Positions 18,453-26,948 are shown, counted from the first letter of the stretch. The stretch is DNA of 64,000 nucleotides from Actinomycetes bacterium (GCA_023417775.1 JAEZEJ010000037.1:21580-85579); one strand, 5' to 3'. Program-made: numbers and translations. The notes: generated from the sequence alone by a model not told the origin.

Positions 18453-18544
18453 GCGAGCACTCCCGCCAGCGAGCGAACCATCGATACGGCATTCACGGCG
18501 TATCCCCCGTGTCGCGCGCTTCCTTCACGGGGGTGGCGGCATGA
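18449..18544 (+). CDS. 31-codon bridging ORF between mrpA and mrpC
   Basis: ATG at 18449 overlaps the mrpA stop (ATGA) and its TGA at 18542-18544 overlaps the mrpC ATG (ATGA). The 31-residue reading is basic and low in hydrophobicity and matches nothing known. The exact fit at both ends suggests it either couples translation between mrpA and mrpC or fills a gap left by an inserted sequence. All other junctions in this operon are direct 4-nt overlaps without spacer. GGGGGTGGCGG just before mrpC could also act as its own ribosome site. Coding is unproven. Confidence 0.35.
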   Translation: MSEHSRQRANHRYGIHGVSPVSRASFTGVAA

Positions 18545-19023
18545 GTCCGAATCTGGTCTTGGTGATCGTGGCCGGCGTCATGGTCGGCACCGGCGTCACG
18601 CTCATGCTCGAGCGCAGCCTCACCCGCATCCTGGTGGGCTTCGTGCTCATCGGCAACGGTCTCAACGTCCTGCTGCTGATCGCCTCGGGACCGGCCGGTC
18701 GCGCGCCGCTCATCGGCGAGGGCGAGGGGCCGATGAGCGATCCCCTGCCCCAGGCGATGGCCCTGACCGCGATCGTCATCACCCTCGGCGTCACCGCCTT
18801 CGGCCTCGCGCTCGCCTATCGCGCCTTCCAGCTGACCGGCACCGACGATGTCCAAGACGACCTCGAGGACGACTTCATCCGCCGCCGCGCCGAACGCGAC
18901 GAGGCCTCCACGACCTTCGAGGACACCGAGCTCGACGAGTCGCTGCCCGATGAGGAAGGCGCCGACGAGCCCGACGACATCGGCGTGTCCACCGACACGA
19001 TCCGCGGAGGGGATGACCGATGA
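18541..19023 (+). CDS. mrpC: Mrp antiporter subunit C (system 1)
   Basis: 160 residues. Three membrane helices occupy the first ~100 residues in the NuoK-like order, including the GFVLIGNGLNVLLL helix and the DPLPQAMALTAIVI helix typical of MrpC. The C-terminal ~60 residues form a strongly acidic Asp/Glu tail, which makes it longer than the usual ~115-residue subunit (the copy in the second operon has 105). The tail is probably cytoplasmic. It couples to mrpD by a 4-nt overlap. Confidence 0.92.
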   Translation: MSPNLVLVIVAGVMVGTGVTLMLERSLTRILVGFVLIGNGLNVLLLIASGPAGRAPLIGEGEGPMSDPLPQAMALTAIVITLGVTAFGLALAYRAFQLTGTDDVQDDLEDDFIRRRAERDEASTTFEDTELDESLPDEEGADEPDDIGVSTDTIRGGDDR

Positions 19024-20639
19024 GCGACCATGTCCTCGAACAGCTGGTGCTCGCACCGGTCATCATCCCGCTCCTCGGAGCGGGACTGTGCCTGGCCTTC
19101 GGCCGCTATGCCTTCCTCCAGCGCATCATCAGCATCGTCACACTGGCGCTCGTGGTGGCCGCATCGGCGACACTGCTGTACCGCGCCGATGCCTTCGGTC
19201 CCCAGACCTTCAATGTCGCGGGTTGGCCGGCCGAGCTCGGCATCAGCCTGGTCGCCGACCGGTTCAGCTCGCTGATGCTGATCGTGTCCACGATCGTGAC
19301 CCTGGTGGTCCTGCTGTACTCGATCGGCCAGGGCATCGTCGAATACGGCCGTGAGACACCGCTGTCGGTCTTCTACCCGACCTTCCTGGTGCTGAGCGCG
19401 GGCGTCTCCAATGCCTTCCTCTCGGCCGATCTGTTCAATCTCTTCGTCGGTTTCGAGATCCTGCTGGCATCGTCCTATGTGCTGATCACCCTCGGCGGCA
19501 CCAATGCCCGCGTCCGATCGGGCACGATCTACATCATCGTCAGCCTGATCTCCTCGGTGCTGTTCCTCATCGCGATCGCCGCCGTCTATGCGGCCACCGG
19601 CACCGTCAACTTCGCCCAGCTCGCGACGCGCTTCGACGAGCTGCCCTCGGGGGTGGCGACGCTATTGCAGCTGCTGCTGCTGCTGACCTTCGCGGTGAAG
19701 GCCGCGGTCTTCCCGCTCTACGCCTGGCTTCCGGACTCCTATCCCACCGCTCCCGCACCGGTCACCGCGGTCTTCGCCGGCCTGCTGACCAAGGTCGGCA
19801 TCTATGCGATCCTGCGCACCCAGACGCTGCTGTTCACCCCGGACACATTGCGCACGCTCCTGCTGTGGGCGTCCATCCTGACGATGGTGATCGGCATCCT
19901 CGGCGCGGTCGCACAGTCGGACATCAAACGTGTTCTGTCGTTCACCTTGGTCAGCCACATCGGCTACATGCTCTTCGGCATCGCCCTGGGAACGCAGCTG
20001 GGGATGCAGGGCGCGGTCTTCTACATCGCGCACCACATCACGGTGCAGACCACCTTGTTCCTGGTGGCCGGACTGGTCGAGTACCGGGCCGGGACCACCA
20101 ACCTCGATCGTCTCGGCGGGCTCGCCCGACTGGCCCCGATCCTCTCGATCATGTTCTTCATCCCCGCGATGAATCTCGCCGGGATTCCACCGTTCTCCGG
20201 ATTCCTGGGCAAGCTCGCCCTCGTACAGGCGGGGGTCGAGGACCACGAGTGGCTCGCGGCGACCGGCGTGGTCGCCGCGATCGCCACCAGCCTGCTGACC
20301 CTCTATGCGATCGCCAAGATCTGGAACCGCGCCTTCTGGCAGCCCAAGGACGAGGACGAGCTGCCCTCGGCCTCGCTGACCATGGACTGGACCCCCGGTG
20401 GCGGCGGATCGCTGCACGGCACCAAGAGCGTCGCCACCAAGACGCAGCGCACGACCAGCTGGAAGGAACTCGAGGACGATTCCCGGCTTCCCGCGCGGAT
20501 GGCCATGCCGACCCTCGCGCTGGCCCTCGTCACGGTGGGGCTGACGGTCTTCGCCGGTCCGATCATGGGCTATGCCGACCGCGCGTCTACCGAGCTCCTC
20601 GAACGCACGCCGTATATCGAGGCGGTGTTGAGCAAGTGA
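19020..20639 (+). CDS. mrpD: Mrp antiporter subunit D (system 1)
   Basis: 539 residues, with about fourteen membrane helices of the ND2/ND4-like proton-translocating family. Visible marks are the FVGFEILLASSYVL helix with its Glu and the conserved VKAAVFPLYAWLPDSYP helix with a Lys. A hydrophilic loop of ~60 residues near 440-500 (Gly/Ser-rich, then Lys/Arg-rich) precedes the last helices. It partners MrpA in proton transfer within the complex. It overlaps mrpC and mrpE by 4 nt each. Confidence 0.93.
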   Translation: MSDHVLEQLVLAPVIIPLLGAGLCLAFGRYAFLQRIISIVTLALVVAASATLLYRADAFGPQTFNVAGWPAELGISLVADRFSSLMLIVSTIVTLVVLLYSIGQGIVEYGRETPLSVFYPTFLVLSAGVSNAFLSADLFNLFVGFEILLASSYVLITLGGTNARVRSGTIYIIVSLISSVLFLIAIAAVYAATGTVNFAQLATRFDELPSGVATLLQLLLLLTFAVKAAVFPLYAWLPDSYPTAPAPVTAVFAGLLTKVGIYAILRTQTLLFTPDTLRTLLLWASILTMVIGILGAVAQSDIKRVLSFTLVSHIGYMLFGIALGTQLGMQGAVFYIAHHITVQTTLFLVAGLVEYRAGTTNLDRLGGLARLAPILSIMFFIPAMNLAGIPPFSGFLGKLALVQAGVEDHEWLAATGVVAAIATSLLTLYAIAKIWNRAFWQPKDEDELPSASLTMDWTPGGGGSLHGTKSVATKTQRTTSWKELEDDSRLPARMAMPTLALALVTVGLTVFAGPIMGYADRASTELLERTPYIEAVLSK

Positions 20640-21178
20640 ACCGGCTGCGCATCCCCGTCATCATCGGGCTGACCATCGTCTGGTCCATGCTCTGGGGCGA
20701 GATCACGGTGCTGAACGTCATCGGAGGTCTCGTGGTCGCGACCTTGGTGATCACGGTGTTCCCGTTCCCCTCGGTCGATCTGCACGGCCGCTTCCGACCG
20801 CTGTCGGCGCTCGTGCTGCTGGCACGATTCCTCTTCGATCTGGTGGTGGCGAGCTTCCAGGTGGCGTGGATCTCGATCCGGCCGGCGGCCCCGCCGCGCA
20901 GCGCGGTCATCGAGGTGCACCTGGTGGGAAGCTCCGATCTCCTGCAGGTGATGACCGGCGAGCTCGTCTCGCTCGTGCCCGGATCGCTGTTGATCGAGCT
21001 GGATGCCGAGACCGGTCGCATGTGGCTGCACGTGCTGGACGGTTCGACACCCGAGGCGGTGGAGTCGGCCCGGCGCAAGGCTCGAGCCCAGGAGCACCGG
21101 GTGCTCGCGGCCTTCGGCTCGCGCGAGGACTATGAGGCCAGCCGCCACGAGTTACAGGAGAAGGAGGCGACCGCATGA
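20636..21178 (+). CDS. mrpE: Mrp antiporter subunit E (system 1)
   Basis: 180 residues from GTG at 20636, overlapping the mrpD TGA as GTGA. The frame is open far upstream, but that part is a shadow of mrpD. Two to three N-terminal membrane helices and the cytoplasmic MnhE domain (TGELVSLVPGSLLIELD, close to the TLTPGT motif of the family) are clear. It is longer than MrpE of the second operon (116), because it keeps a Glu/Arg-rich helical tail. It contributes structurally to the Mrp complex. Confidence 0.9.
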   Translation: MNRLRIPVIIGLTIVWSMLWGEITVLNVIGGLVVATLVITVFPFPSVDLHGRFRPLSALVLLARFLFDLVVASFQVAWISIRPAAPPRSAVIEVHLVGSSDLLQVMTGELVSLVPGSLLIELDAETGRMWLHVLDGSTPEAVESARRKARAQEHRVLAAFGSREDYEASRHELQEKEATA

Positions 21179-21495
21179 CCACTGTCGGCATCATCTGTGC
21201 CGTGATCCTCGGGCTCACCGGCATCCTGTGCATGGTCCGCATCGTCCGCGGCCCGACGATGCTCGACCGCACGGTCGCCGCCGATGTCTTCGTGGCCGCC
21301 TGCGTGGGAGCGATCGGCGTCGAGGCGGCGGTCAACGGCCATACCAACACCCTGCCGGTGCTCGTGGCCCTCGCCCTGGTCGCCTTCCTCGGGTCGGTCA
21401 GCATCGCCCGCTATGCCGCTCCGGACTCCGATCGCAGCGCCGCCAAGCGCCCGGACGTCCCGGAGCAGACCCAGCGTGAGGACGAGATCCGATGA
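21175..21495 (+). CDS. mrpF: Mrp antiporter subunit F (system 1)
   Basis: 106 residues with three membrane helices and the IVRGPTMLDRTVAADVFVA signature of MrpF/PhaF proteins, followed by a short hydrophilic tail. It is a small structural subunit of the cation/proton antiporter. It starts inside the mrpE stop (ATGA) and ends inside the mrpG start (ATGA), so the last four genes are fully coupled. Confidence 0.92.
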   Translation: MTTVGIICAVILGLTGILCMVRIVRGPTMLDRTVAADVFVAACVGAIGVEAAVNGHTNTLPVLVALALVAFLGSVSIARYAAPDSDRSAAKRPDVPEQTQREDEIR

Positions 21496-21815
21496 TCGAC
21501 TACATCGCCGGGACGCTGCTGATCCTCGGCGCCGGGTTCGCCCTGGTGGCGGGCATCGGCATCCTGCGGTTCCCCGAGCTGCTCACGCGCATGCACGCGG
21601 CCACCAAGCCGCAGACCCTGGGCCTGCTGCTGATCTTGACGGGGCTGGCGCTGCGCGCTCAGGACCTGGGCGACATCACGGTGATCATCGTCGTGGCGAT
21701 CTTCCAGATGCTCACAGCCCCGGTCTCGGCGCACATGGTGGGCCGAGCATCGTTCCGCACCGGCTTCGTCGACAAGAGCCGACTCACCGCCATCGAGATC
21801 CCCGACGAATCCTAG
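21492..21815 (+). CDS. mrpG: Mrp antiporter subunit G (system 1)
   Basis: 107 residues, three membrane helices, with the MrpG pattern GIGILRFPELLTRMHAATKP in the first loop. It is the last gene of the operon and is followed by a 69-nt palindrome (21826-21894) that also faces the end of xthA. MrpG is required for activity of characterised Mrp complexes. No frame damage is visible. Confidence 0.92.
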   Translation: MIDYIAGTLLILGAGFALVAGIGILRFPELLTRMHAATKPQTLGLLLILTGLALRAQDLGDITVIIVVAIFQMLTAPVSAHMVGRASFRTGFVDKSRLTAIEIPDES

Positions 21816-21825
21816 GACCCTCCGG

Positions 21826-21894
21826 GTCCGACTTTTGCCGGGTTATGGCCCTCGAAGCGGTCGATCAGGGGCAACATCCCGGCAGAAGTCGGAC
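21826..21894. repeat. 69-nt palindrome between mrpG and xthA
   Basis: Outer arms of 17 nt (21826-21842 and 21878-21894) pair with one mismatch; the next ~10 nt of each arm also pair imperfectly. It fills the whole gap between convergent mrpG and xthA. The symmetric stem could end transcription from both sides. There is no T-run, so it is not a classical intrinsic terminator. Its size is close to the 68-nt palindromes elsewhere in the window but its sequence differs. Confidence 0.7.
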
Positions 21895-21910
21895 GTAGCG
21901 CGCAGGCGTC

Positions 21911-22699
21911 TCAGTCGGCGAGATCGACGACGACGGGGGCGTGATCGCTCGCGCCCTTGCCCTTGCGCTCCTCACGGTCGATGAAGGCGTCGGTCACCCG
22001 CGCCGCGAGCGCCGGGGAGCCGAGCACGAAGTCGATGCGCATACCTTGGCGCTTCGGGAACCGCAGCTGCTGATAGTCCCAGTAGGTGTAGACGCCGGGG
22101 CCGGGAGTGTGCGGACGGACGACATCGCTGAACCCCGCCTCGACGATGGAGGAGAAGGCAGATCGCTCGGGTTCTGAGACATGGGTCTTGCCGTCGAAGG
22201 CCGCAATGTCCCAGACATCATCGTCCTCGGGGGCGATGTTCCAGTCCCCGGTGAGCGCGACCTGGGCCTGATCGTCCTCGGACAGCCAGCCGCGGCCGGC
22301 CGCCTCGAGCCGCTCGAGCCAGTCCAGCTTGTAGGCATAGTGCTCGTGGTCGAGCTCGCGGCCGTTGGGCACGTAGAGACTCCACATCTGGATCGAGCCG
22401 GTGGTGGCTCCGATGGCGCGGGGTTCGAGGATCTCGCCGAAGTGCGGCTGATCCTCGGCGAACTGACGGCGCACATCGGTCAGCCCCACGCGCGAGATCA
22501 GCGCGACGCCATTCCACTGGTTGACGCCGAAGTGGGCGAACTCGTAACCCCTCGCCTCGAGGTCCAGGCCGGGGAACTGATCCTCGCGGCACTTGGTCTC
22601 CTGGATCGCCAGGACGTCGACATCGTGACGATCCAGGAAGGCGACCACGCGGTCGATCCGGCTGCGGATGGAGTTCACATTCCAGGTCGCGATACGCAC
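21911..22699 (-). CDS. xthA: Exodeoxyribonuclease III
   Basis: 262 residues, full length for the AP endonuclease/ExoIII family. The catalytic landmarks are present: NVNSIRS at the start, QETK with the metal-binding Glu, TGDWN with the Asp-Asn pair, and the GASDHAPVVVD end with the Asp-His pair. It cleaves abasic sites and removes 3' blocking groups in base-excision repair. It starts at ATG 22699, monocistronic by spacing, with a palindrome upstream (22752-22806) separating it from tmsB. Confidence 0.92.
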   Translation of the reverse strand: MRIATWNVNSIRSRIDRVVAFLDRHDVDVLAIQETKCREDQFPGLDLEARGYEFAHFGVNQWNGVALISRVGLTDVRRQFAEDQPHFGEILEPRAIGATTGSIQMWSLYVPNGRELDHEHYAYKLDWLERLEAAGRGWLSEDDQAQVALTGDWNIAPEDDDVWDIAAFDGKTHVSEPERSAFSSIVEAGFSDVVRPHTPGPGVYTYWDYQQLRFPKRQGMRIDFVLGSPALAARVTDAFIDREERKGKGASDHAPVVVDLAD

Positions 22700-22751
22700 C
22701 CTTCGAACCTACCGAACCGCACGAGCCGTCCGCGGCCCGGGCATGCGCCTC

Positions 22752-22806
22752 GAGCGGTGAGCTGTGACGCGCCACAGAGCTCGTGGCGCAGGACAGCTCA
22801 CCGCTC
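22752..22806. repeat. 55-nt palindrome between tmsB and xthA
   Basis: Arms of about 24 nt (22752-22775 and 22783-22806) pair with roughly three mismatches around a 7-nt loop. It lies 15 nt after the tmsB stop and upstream of xthA, both on the minus strand. It could terminate the tms transcript or protect its 3' end. The arm begins GAGCGGTGAG, which recalls the GGTGAG start of the repeats at 43034-43317. Confidence 0.65.
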
Positions 22807-22820
22807 CGGCGGTGTGGGGC

Positions 22821-24110
22821 TCAGAACGAGCCGATGCGCAGCGGGTAGTGGGCATTGCCGTCGGCATCGGGCTTGACGCCGAGCACATGGTGCAGCTCGA
22901 TCTCGTCGCGCTCGAAGGCCAGCCGCGAGCCCGCCATGTAGAGCCCCCACACCTTGGCGCGGCCGAGGGTGACCTCGCCGAGGGCTTCGTCCCAGTTCGC
23001 CTCGAGGTTCTCGCACCAGGCCTTCAAGGTGAGTGCGTAGTGCTCGCGCAGGTTCTCCGTGTGGCGCACCTCCAGACCGGCGTCCTGCATGGCCGAGACG
23101 ATGGTGCCGGAGCCGGTCAGCTCGCCATCGGGGAAGACGTAGCGGTCGATGAAGGCGCCGGCGGTGGCAGGCGAGGTGTTGTCGGACCGGGTGATGCAGT
23201 GGTTGAGCATCCGGCCGCCTTCACGGAGTCGCGACTCGGCGAAGGCGAAATAGGCCGGGTAGTTGCGCACGCCGATGTGCTCGGTGAGTCCGATGGAGCT
23301 GACGGCGTCGAAGCCGGTCTCCGGCACGTCGCGGTAGTCGCTGAACCGGACCTCGGCCAGATCGCCGAGCCCCTCCTCGGCGATCTTCTGCTGTGCCCAC
23401 TCGGCCTGTTCGCGCGACAGGGTGGCGCCGAGCGCCTTGACCCCGTAGTGCTTCGCGGCGTGCCGGACCATGCCGCCCCAACCGCAGCCGAGATCGAGGA
23501 GACGGTCACCGGGCTTGAGATCGAGCTTGCGGCAGACGAGATCGTACTTCTCGTACTGGGCCTCCTCGAGTGTGGCCGTCTCGCTCGGGAAGACCGCGCA
23601 GGTGTACGTCATCGACGGGCCCAGGACGAGCTCGTAGAAGCGATTCGAGACGTCGTAGTGGTGGTGGATAGCTGCGGCATCGCGGGTCTTGTTGTGCCGC
23701 AGGCCCTCCAGGGCACGGCGCCACTTGGGCAGGTGCTCCTCGGCCGGCGGCGCCGGCGGGCGCAGGTGCTCCAGCCCGAGACTGCGCAGCACCTGCAGCA
23801 TCTCTCCCGCCGACGGCACCTTGAAGCGCAGCTGGCTCATGATGAGCGACATCGCGTCGTAGGGGTTGCCGGGATGGTCGCCGTCGACCTCGAGATCACC
23901 CGACACATAGGCGCGCGCGAAGCCGAGGTCGCCGGGCGCGGTCATCAGATAGGACAGACCGCGTTCGTTGACGAGCCGGAGCGTGATCGGCGAGTCCTCG
24001 GGCCCGCCGACGCTGCCATCGTAGGCCTCGAAGCGGAAGGGCAGGCCGCCGCGCATGATGCGTCCGAGCGCATCGGCGATGGAGAGCTTGGTGTTGGTGT
24101 CGATCGTCAT
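22821..24110 (-). CDS. tmsB: Fatty-acid methyltransferase of 10-methyl lipid synthesis (TmsB-like, CFA synthase family)
   Basis: 429 residues of the cyclopropane-fatty-acid synthase family. The N-terminal ~140 residues are the lipid-side domain, then a SAM-binding fold with LLDLGCGWGGMVRHAA near 200 and the later GLTEHIG and VFPDGELTG segments. Family enzymes methylate the double bond of phospholipid acyl chains. The 4-nt overlap with an upstream FAD oxidoreductase gene reproduces the tmsA-tmsB pair, in which TmsB makes the 10-methylene and TmsA reduces it to 10-methylstearate (tuberculostearate). A plain cyclopropane synthase remains possible, but the pairing argues against it. Confidence 0.82.
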   Translation of the reverse strand: MTIDTNTKLSIADALGRIMRGGLPFRFEAYDGSVGGPEDSPITLRLVNERGLSYLMTAPGDLGFARAYVSGDLEVDGDHPGNPYDAMSLIMSQLRFKVPSAGEMLQVLRSLGLEHLRPPAPPAEEHLPKWRRALEGLRHNKTRDAAAIHHHYDVSNRFYELVLGPSMTYTCAVFPSETATLEEAQYEKYDLVCRKLDLKPGDRLLDLGCGWGGMVRHAAKHYGVKALGATLSREQAEWAQQKIAEEGLGDLAEVRFSDYRDVPETGFDAVSSIGLTEHIGVRNYPAYFAFAESRLREGGRMLNHCITRSDNTSPATAGAFIDRYVFPDGELTGSGTIVSAMQDAGLEVRHTENLREHYALTLKAWCENLEANWDEALGEVTLGRAKVWGLYMAGSRLAFERDEIELHHVLGVKPDADGNAHYPLRIGSF

Positions 24111-25465
24111 GAATTCCTCACTGCCTTGTCATACAGAGTGCTGAGACGACCGTCGGGGTCGTATCGCTCACGAAGGCGATCGAGGCCGGCAGTGTCGTAC
24201 AGCGAATCGAAGGTGGGCCTGTCGTAGAAGGCCTCCGAATACAGGGATTTGTGGCCGCCGAGATCGTGCACCGCAGTCTCGATGCGGCGGTTGACGGCCC
24301 CGGGCGGGCTGTCCGCGGGCACCACGACCGTGCCCCAGAAGCCGGCGTTGACGTAGATGCGTCCGGGCTCGAGGGGGTACGTGGGCCAGGCCTGCGCGGT
24401 GCGCAGCGGACAGAGCCAGACCGGGCGCATGCCCACCTCGGCGTCGAACCAGTCGAGGAAGTCACCCATCCGCTCGAGCGGGACCTCGATGTCCTGGATG
24501 ACCTTCTCGCGCCCGGGGACCTTCTTGAACCGGTCGAGGACCTTGCTCAGCCCGTACCTGGTGTCGAGACCGACGAGCTTGTGGAAGACATCGCTGCGCC
24601 GGTAGCGCCGAGGCCAGAGTCTCCGGACATAGGGGTTCTGGGCGCCGAACGCGCGGGAGCACCAGAACCAGTCGGTGTCCCAGCGCCAGAGGTAGTCGTA
24701 CATGGTGAGGCGGTCATAGCGGCGCTGCGGGATCGACTGGTAGTAGATCTGCTGGCCCGAGTAGTCGCTGACGGGACCGGGGTCGTCGGTGAAGGTCGCG
24801 AGCGTCACGTAGATCTCATCGGGCGTGAACGCGGTGGCGTCGATCGCGTCCACGCGGTCGCCGTCGTACTGCGCGGAGTCGGCGACCTCCTCGATGATCT
24901 TGGCGGCCTCGGTCGAGCCATCCGTGCGCACGTGCCGCAGCCGCACATAGGGGGGCACTTTCTCCAGACGGATCTTCAGGCGGACCGCGTAGCCGAGGCT
25001 GCCGTAGGAATTGGGGAAGGCGGCGAAGAGATCGGCGTGCTCGTTGTCCGGAGCGGCGGTCAGGAGATCGCCGGCACCGGTGAGGACCTCCATCTCGATG
25101 ACGGCCTCGTGCGGCAGCCCGTTGAGCAGCGAGGTGGACTCGATGCCGAGGCCGGTGACCGCGCCGCCCAGGGTGATGGTGCGCAGCTGCGGCACGACGG
25201 TGGGGATGAAGCCGTGCGGGAGGGTGGCGTCGACGAGGTCCTCGTAGGTGCACATCCCTTGCACGTCCGCGGTGCCGGCGACCGGGTCGACCTCGATGAC
25301 GCCGTCGAGACCGGAGACGTCCAGACCGGGCCCCGATGTGGCCTGGCGTGGACGGAACAGATTCGAGGTGCGTTTGGCGAGTCGAATGGGCGAGCCTGGC
25401 GCGATGGACCGATAGGAGGTGCGTAACGCGTCGACGGCCTGGCGATGTTGATCCCAACCGTGCAT
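24107..25465 (-). CDS. tmsA: FAD-dependent 10-methylene fatty-acid reductase (TmsA-like)
   Basis: 452 residues. An N-terminal FAD-binding type-4 (PCMH) domain covers about 40-220 (GVIEVDPVAGTADVQGM, then TITLGGAVTGLGIES). The C-terminal half resembles the DHCR24-like oxidoreductases, with VWLCPLR and IYVNAGFWG segments. TmsA proteins reduce the 10-methylene group using NADPH. It is the first gene of the two-gene operon and overlaps tmsB by ATGA. The third gene found between them in mycobacteria (tmsC) is absent. Function is inferred from synteny and family. Confidence 0.8.
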   Translation of the reverse strand: MHGWDQHRQAVDALRTSYRSIAPGSPIRLAKRTSNLFRPRQATSGPGLDVSGLDGVIEVDPVAGTADVQGMCTYEDLVDATLPHGFIPTVVPQLRTITLGGAVTGLGIESTSLLNGLPHEAVIEMEVLTGAGDLLTAAPDNEHADLFAAFPNSYGSLGYAVRLKIRLEKVPPYVRLRHVRTDGSTEAAKIIEEVADSAQYDGDRVDAIDATAFTPDEIYVTLATFTDDPGPVSDYSGQQIYYQSIPQRRYDRLTMYDYLWRWDTDWFWCSRAFGAQNPYVRRLWPRRYRRSDVFHKLVGLDTRYGLSKVLDRFKKVPGREKVIQDIEVPLERMGDFLDWFDAEVGMRPVWLCPLRTAQAWPTYPLEPGRIYVNAGFWGTVVVPADSPPGAVNRRIETAVHDLGGHKSLYSEAFYDRPTFDSLYDTAGLDRLRERYDPDGRLSTLYDKAVRNS

Positions 25466-25533
25466 ACCTGCAGGCTATCCCTCCCCTCCGTCAGCGCACC
25501 GGAGGAGGTCTTCGAGATCACGGGTTCGTTGGC

Positions 25534-26187
25534 TCAGAAGAGGAACCAGATGAGGGCCTCGGTCGCGGTATCGGCACGCAGCTCGTCCACGGTCTCGTCG
25601 GTGCGCAGCTCGTCGCCGGGCGCGAGCCGATCGCCGCCGAGGACGAGGCAGCCGCGGGTGACGTGGATGAGCGTGCGCGGCGCGGCGGGCATCTCGATGA
25701 CATCGCCCTCGCCCAGGACCGCGACCCGCAGCTCGGCCGGGGCGTGGACCTCGACGGCCGGGTAGAGCCCCACGACGCTGGTGCCCAGCTGGGCCTGCGC
25801 GTACTCGGGATCGCCTTCGTTGTCGCTGCGCAGCATCATCTGCACGAAGGTGAGGCCCTCGACGGTCGACGCATTGCGCTCGGTGTGCTCGACCCCCGAC
25901 CCGGCACTCAGTCGTTGGGCGAGCCCGGGCGGGATCTCGCCACCCGCCCCAGTGGAGTCCTCGTGCGCGAGGAGTCCGTCGAGCACCCAGGTGACGATCT
26001 CGACATCGGTGTGGCGATGGGCGTCGTAGCCGGCACCCGGAGCGATGTGCTCGGTGTTGATCGCGATGATCGGCCCGAAGGCGATGTTGTCGGGATCGTA
26101 GTGGGCGCCGTAGGAGAAGGAATGGAAGGTCTCCACGCCCTCGCCGATCGTATGGAAGCGCTGTCCGGCGCGGCGGATGTCACGCAT
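25534..26187 (-). CDS. Pirin-family bicupin
   Basis: 217 residues. The N-terminal cupin has the full pirin metal set: His57 and His59 in AHRHTDVE, His101 and Glu103 in GVEHTE. The C-terminal cupin is shorter and more divergent. Pirins bind Fe(II); some act as quercetinases or in redox control, but the role in bacteria is mostly open. The start overlaps the end of the metallopeptidase gene by 8 nt, so the two form one transcript. Confidence 0.85.
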   Translation of the reverse strand: MRDIRRAGQRFHTIGEGVETFHSFSYGAHYDPDNIAFGPIIAINTEHIAPGAGYDAHRHTDVEIVTWVLDGLLAHEDSTGAGGEIPPGLAQRLSAGSGVEHTERNASTVEGLTFVQMMLRSDNEGDPEYAQAQLGTSVVGLYPAVEVHAPAELRVAVLGEGDVIEMPAAPRTLIHVTRGCLVLGGDRLAPGDELRTDETVDELRADTATEALIWFLF

Positions 26188-26527
26188 AGCCGAGCTCGTG
26201 CAGACGGTCGTCGTCGATGCCGAAGAAGTGAGCGATCTCGTGCACGACGGTGATGCGGACTTCGTCGACGACCTCGTCCTCGCTCTCGCAGATCGCCAGG
26301 GTCGGGTTGCGGAAGATCGTGATGCGATCGGGCAGGTGTCCGCCGTAGTGCGAGTCGCGTTCGGTGAGAGGGATGCCGTCGTAGAGCCCGAGCAGGTGGG
26401 GTTCCGCAGCGGGTGCGTCGTCCTCGATGAACATGACGACGTTGTCCAGCAGCGCGGTCAGCTCCCCGGGCACCTGCTCGAGCGCGGCGACGCACAGCTG
26501 CTCGAACCGCTCCTCGCTCATCTCCAT
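26180..26527 (-). CDS. Zincin-like metallopeptidase family protein (MtfA-unrelated, DUF1025 type)
   Basis: 115 residues from ATG 26527; a second Met two codons later is equally possible and no strong ribosome site decides. The zinc motif HEIAH is at 96-100, followed by an acidic FGIDDDRLHELG tail, as in the small actinobacterial metallopeptidase family. The NVVMFIEDDAP and LGLYDGIPLTER segments match family landmarks. Substrate and physiological role are unknown. It is first in a two-gene unit with the pirin. Confidence 0.82.
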   Translation of the reverse strand: MEMSEERFEQLCVAALEQVPGELTALLDNVVMFIEDDAPAAEPHLLGLYDGIPLTERDSHYGGHLPDRITIFRNPTLAICESEDEVVDEVRITVVHEIAHFFGIDDDRLHELGYA

Positions 26528-26609
26528 CACGCGGCCCAGTCTGCCGCACCGAGTCCAGCCGGGCAGGTGCATCGAGCCGAGAGCCGACCGACTATGCTGG
26601 CCGGGTCCG

Positions 26610-26685
26610 GCCCCCTTCGTCTAGCGGCCTAGGACGCCGCCCTTTCAAGGCGGTAGCGCGGGTTCGAATCCCGTAGGGGGTACCA
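26610..26685 (+). tRNA. tRNA-Glu (TTC)
   Basis: A 76-nt cloverleaf with the CCA end encoded (26683-26685). The acceptor GCCCCCT pairs with AGGGGGT (first pair G-U), the anticodon stem CCGCC/GGCGG closes loop CTTTCAA with anticodon TTC at 26644-26646, and the T arm is GCGGG TTCGAAT CCCGT with the last position mismatched or wobble. A TATGCT -10-like hexamer lies just upstream (26593). It is adjacent to small-protein genes and about 1 kb from gluQ, whose product modifies a different tRNA (Asp). Confidence 0.95.
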
Positions 26686-26732
26686 GAGATGGCGCTGACC
26701 GAGTAGGGACGCCGCGGACCCTGGCGCCGGCC

Positions 26733-26948
26733 TCACGCGCGCGAGTCGCGGCGGCGGACCAGTCCCCACCAGCCGTACCAAAGCCAGAAGACCGTCATCG
26801 CCACGAAGATGACCGCCTGGATCACCCTGAACGTGTCGGCACCGCTCGCCAGACGCATCAAGAGGAAACACGTGTAGACGGCGACAACGACGGAGAAGAC
26901 ACGAGCCACCACGAGGAACGACCTCGACACATGGGGTCGCTCGCTCAT
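26733..26948 (-). CDS. Small membrane protein, 71 aa
   Basis: The start MSERPHVSRS is followed by two membrane helices (about 11-31 and 42-62) and an RRRDSRA positive end, giving a hairpin with both ends inside. The upstream open frame is not supported. No family is recognised. It stands alone, convergent with tRNA-Glu. The two clear helices and the basic tail support real coding. Confidence 0.55.
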   Translation of the reverse strand: MSERPHVSRSFLVVARVFSVVVAVYTCFLLMRLASGADTFRVIQAVIFVAMTVFWLWYGWWGLVRRRDSRA

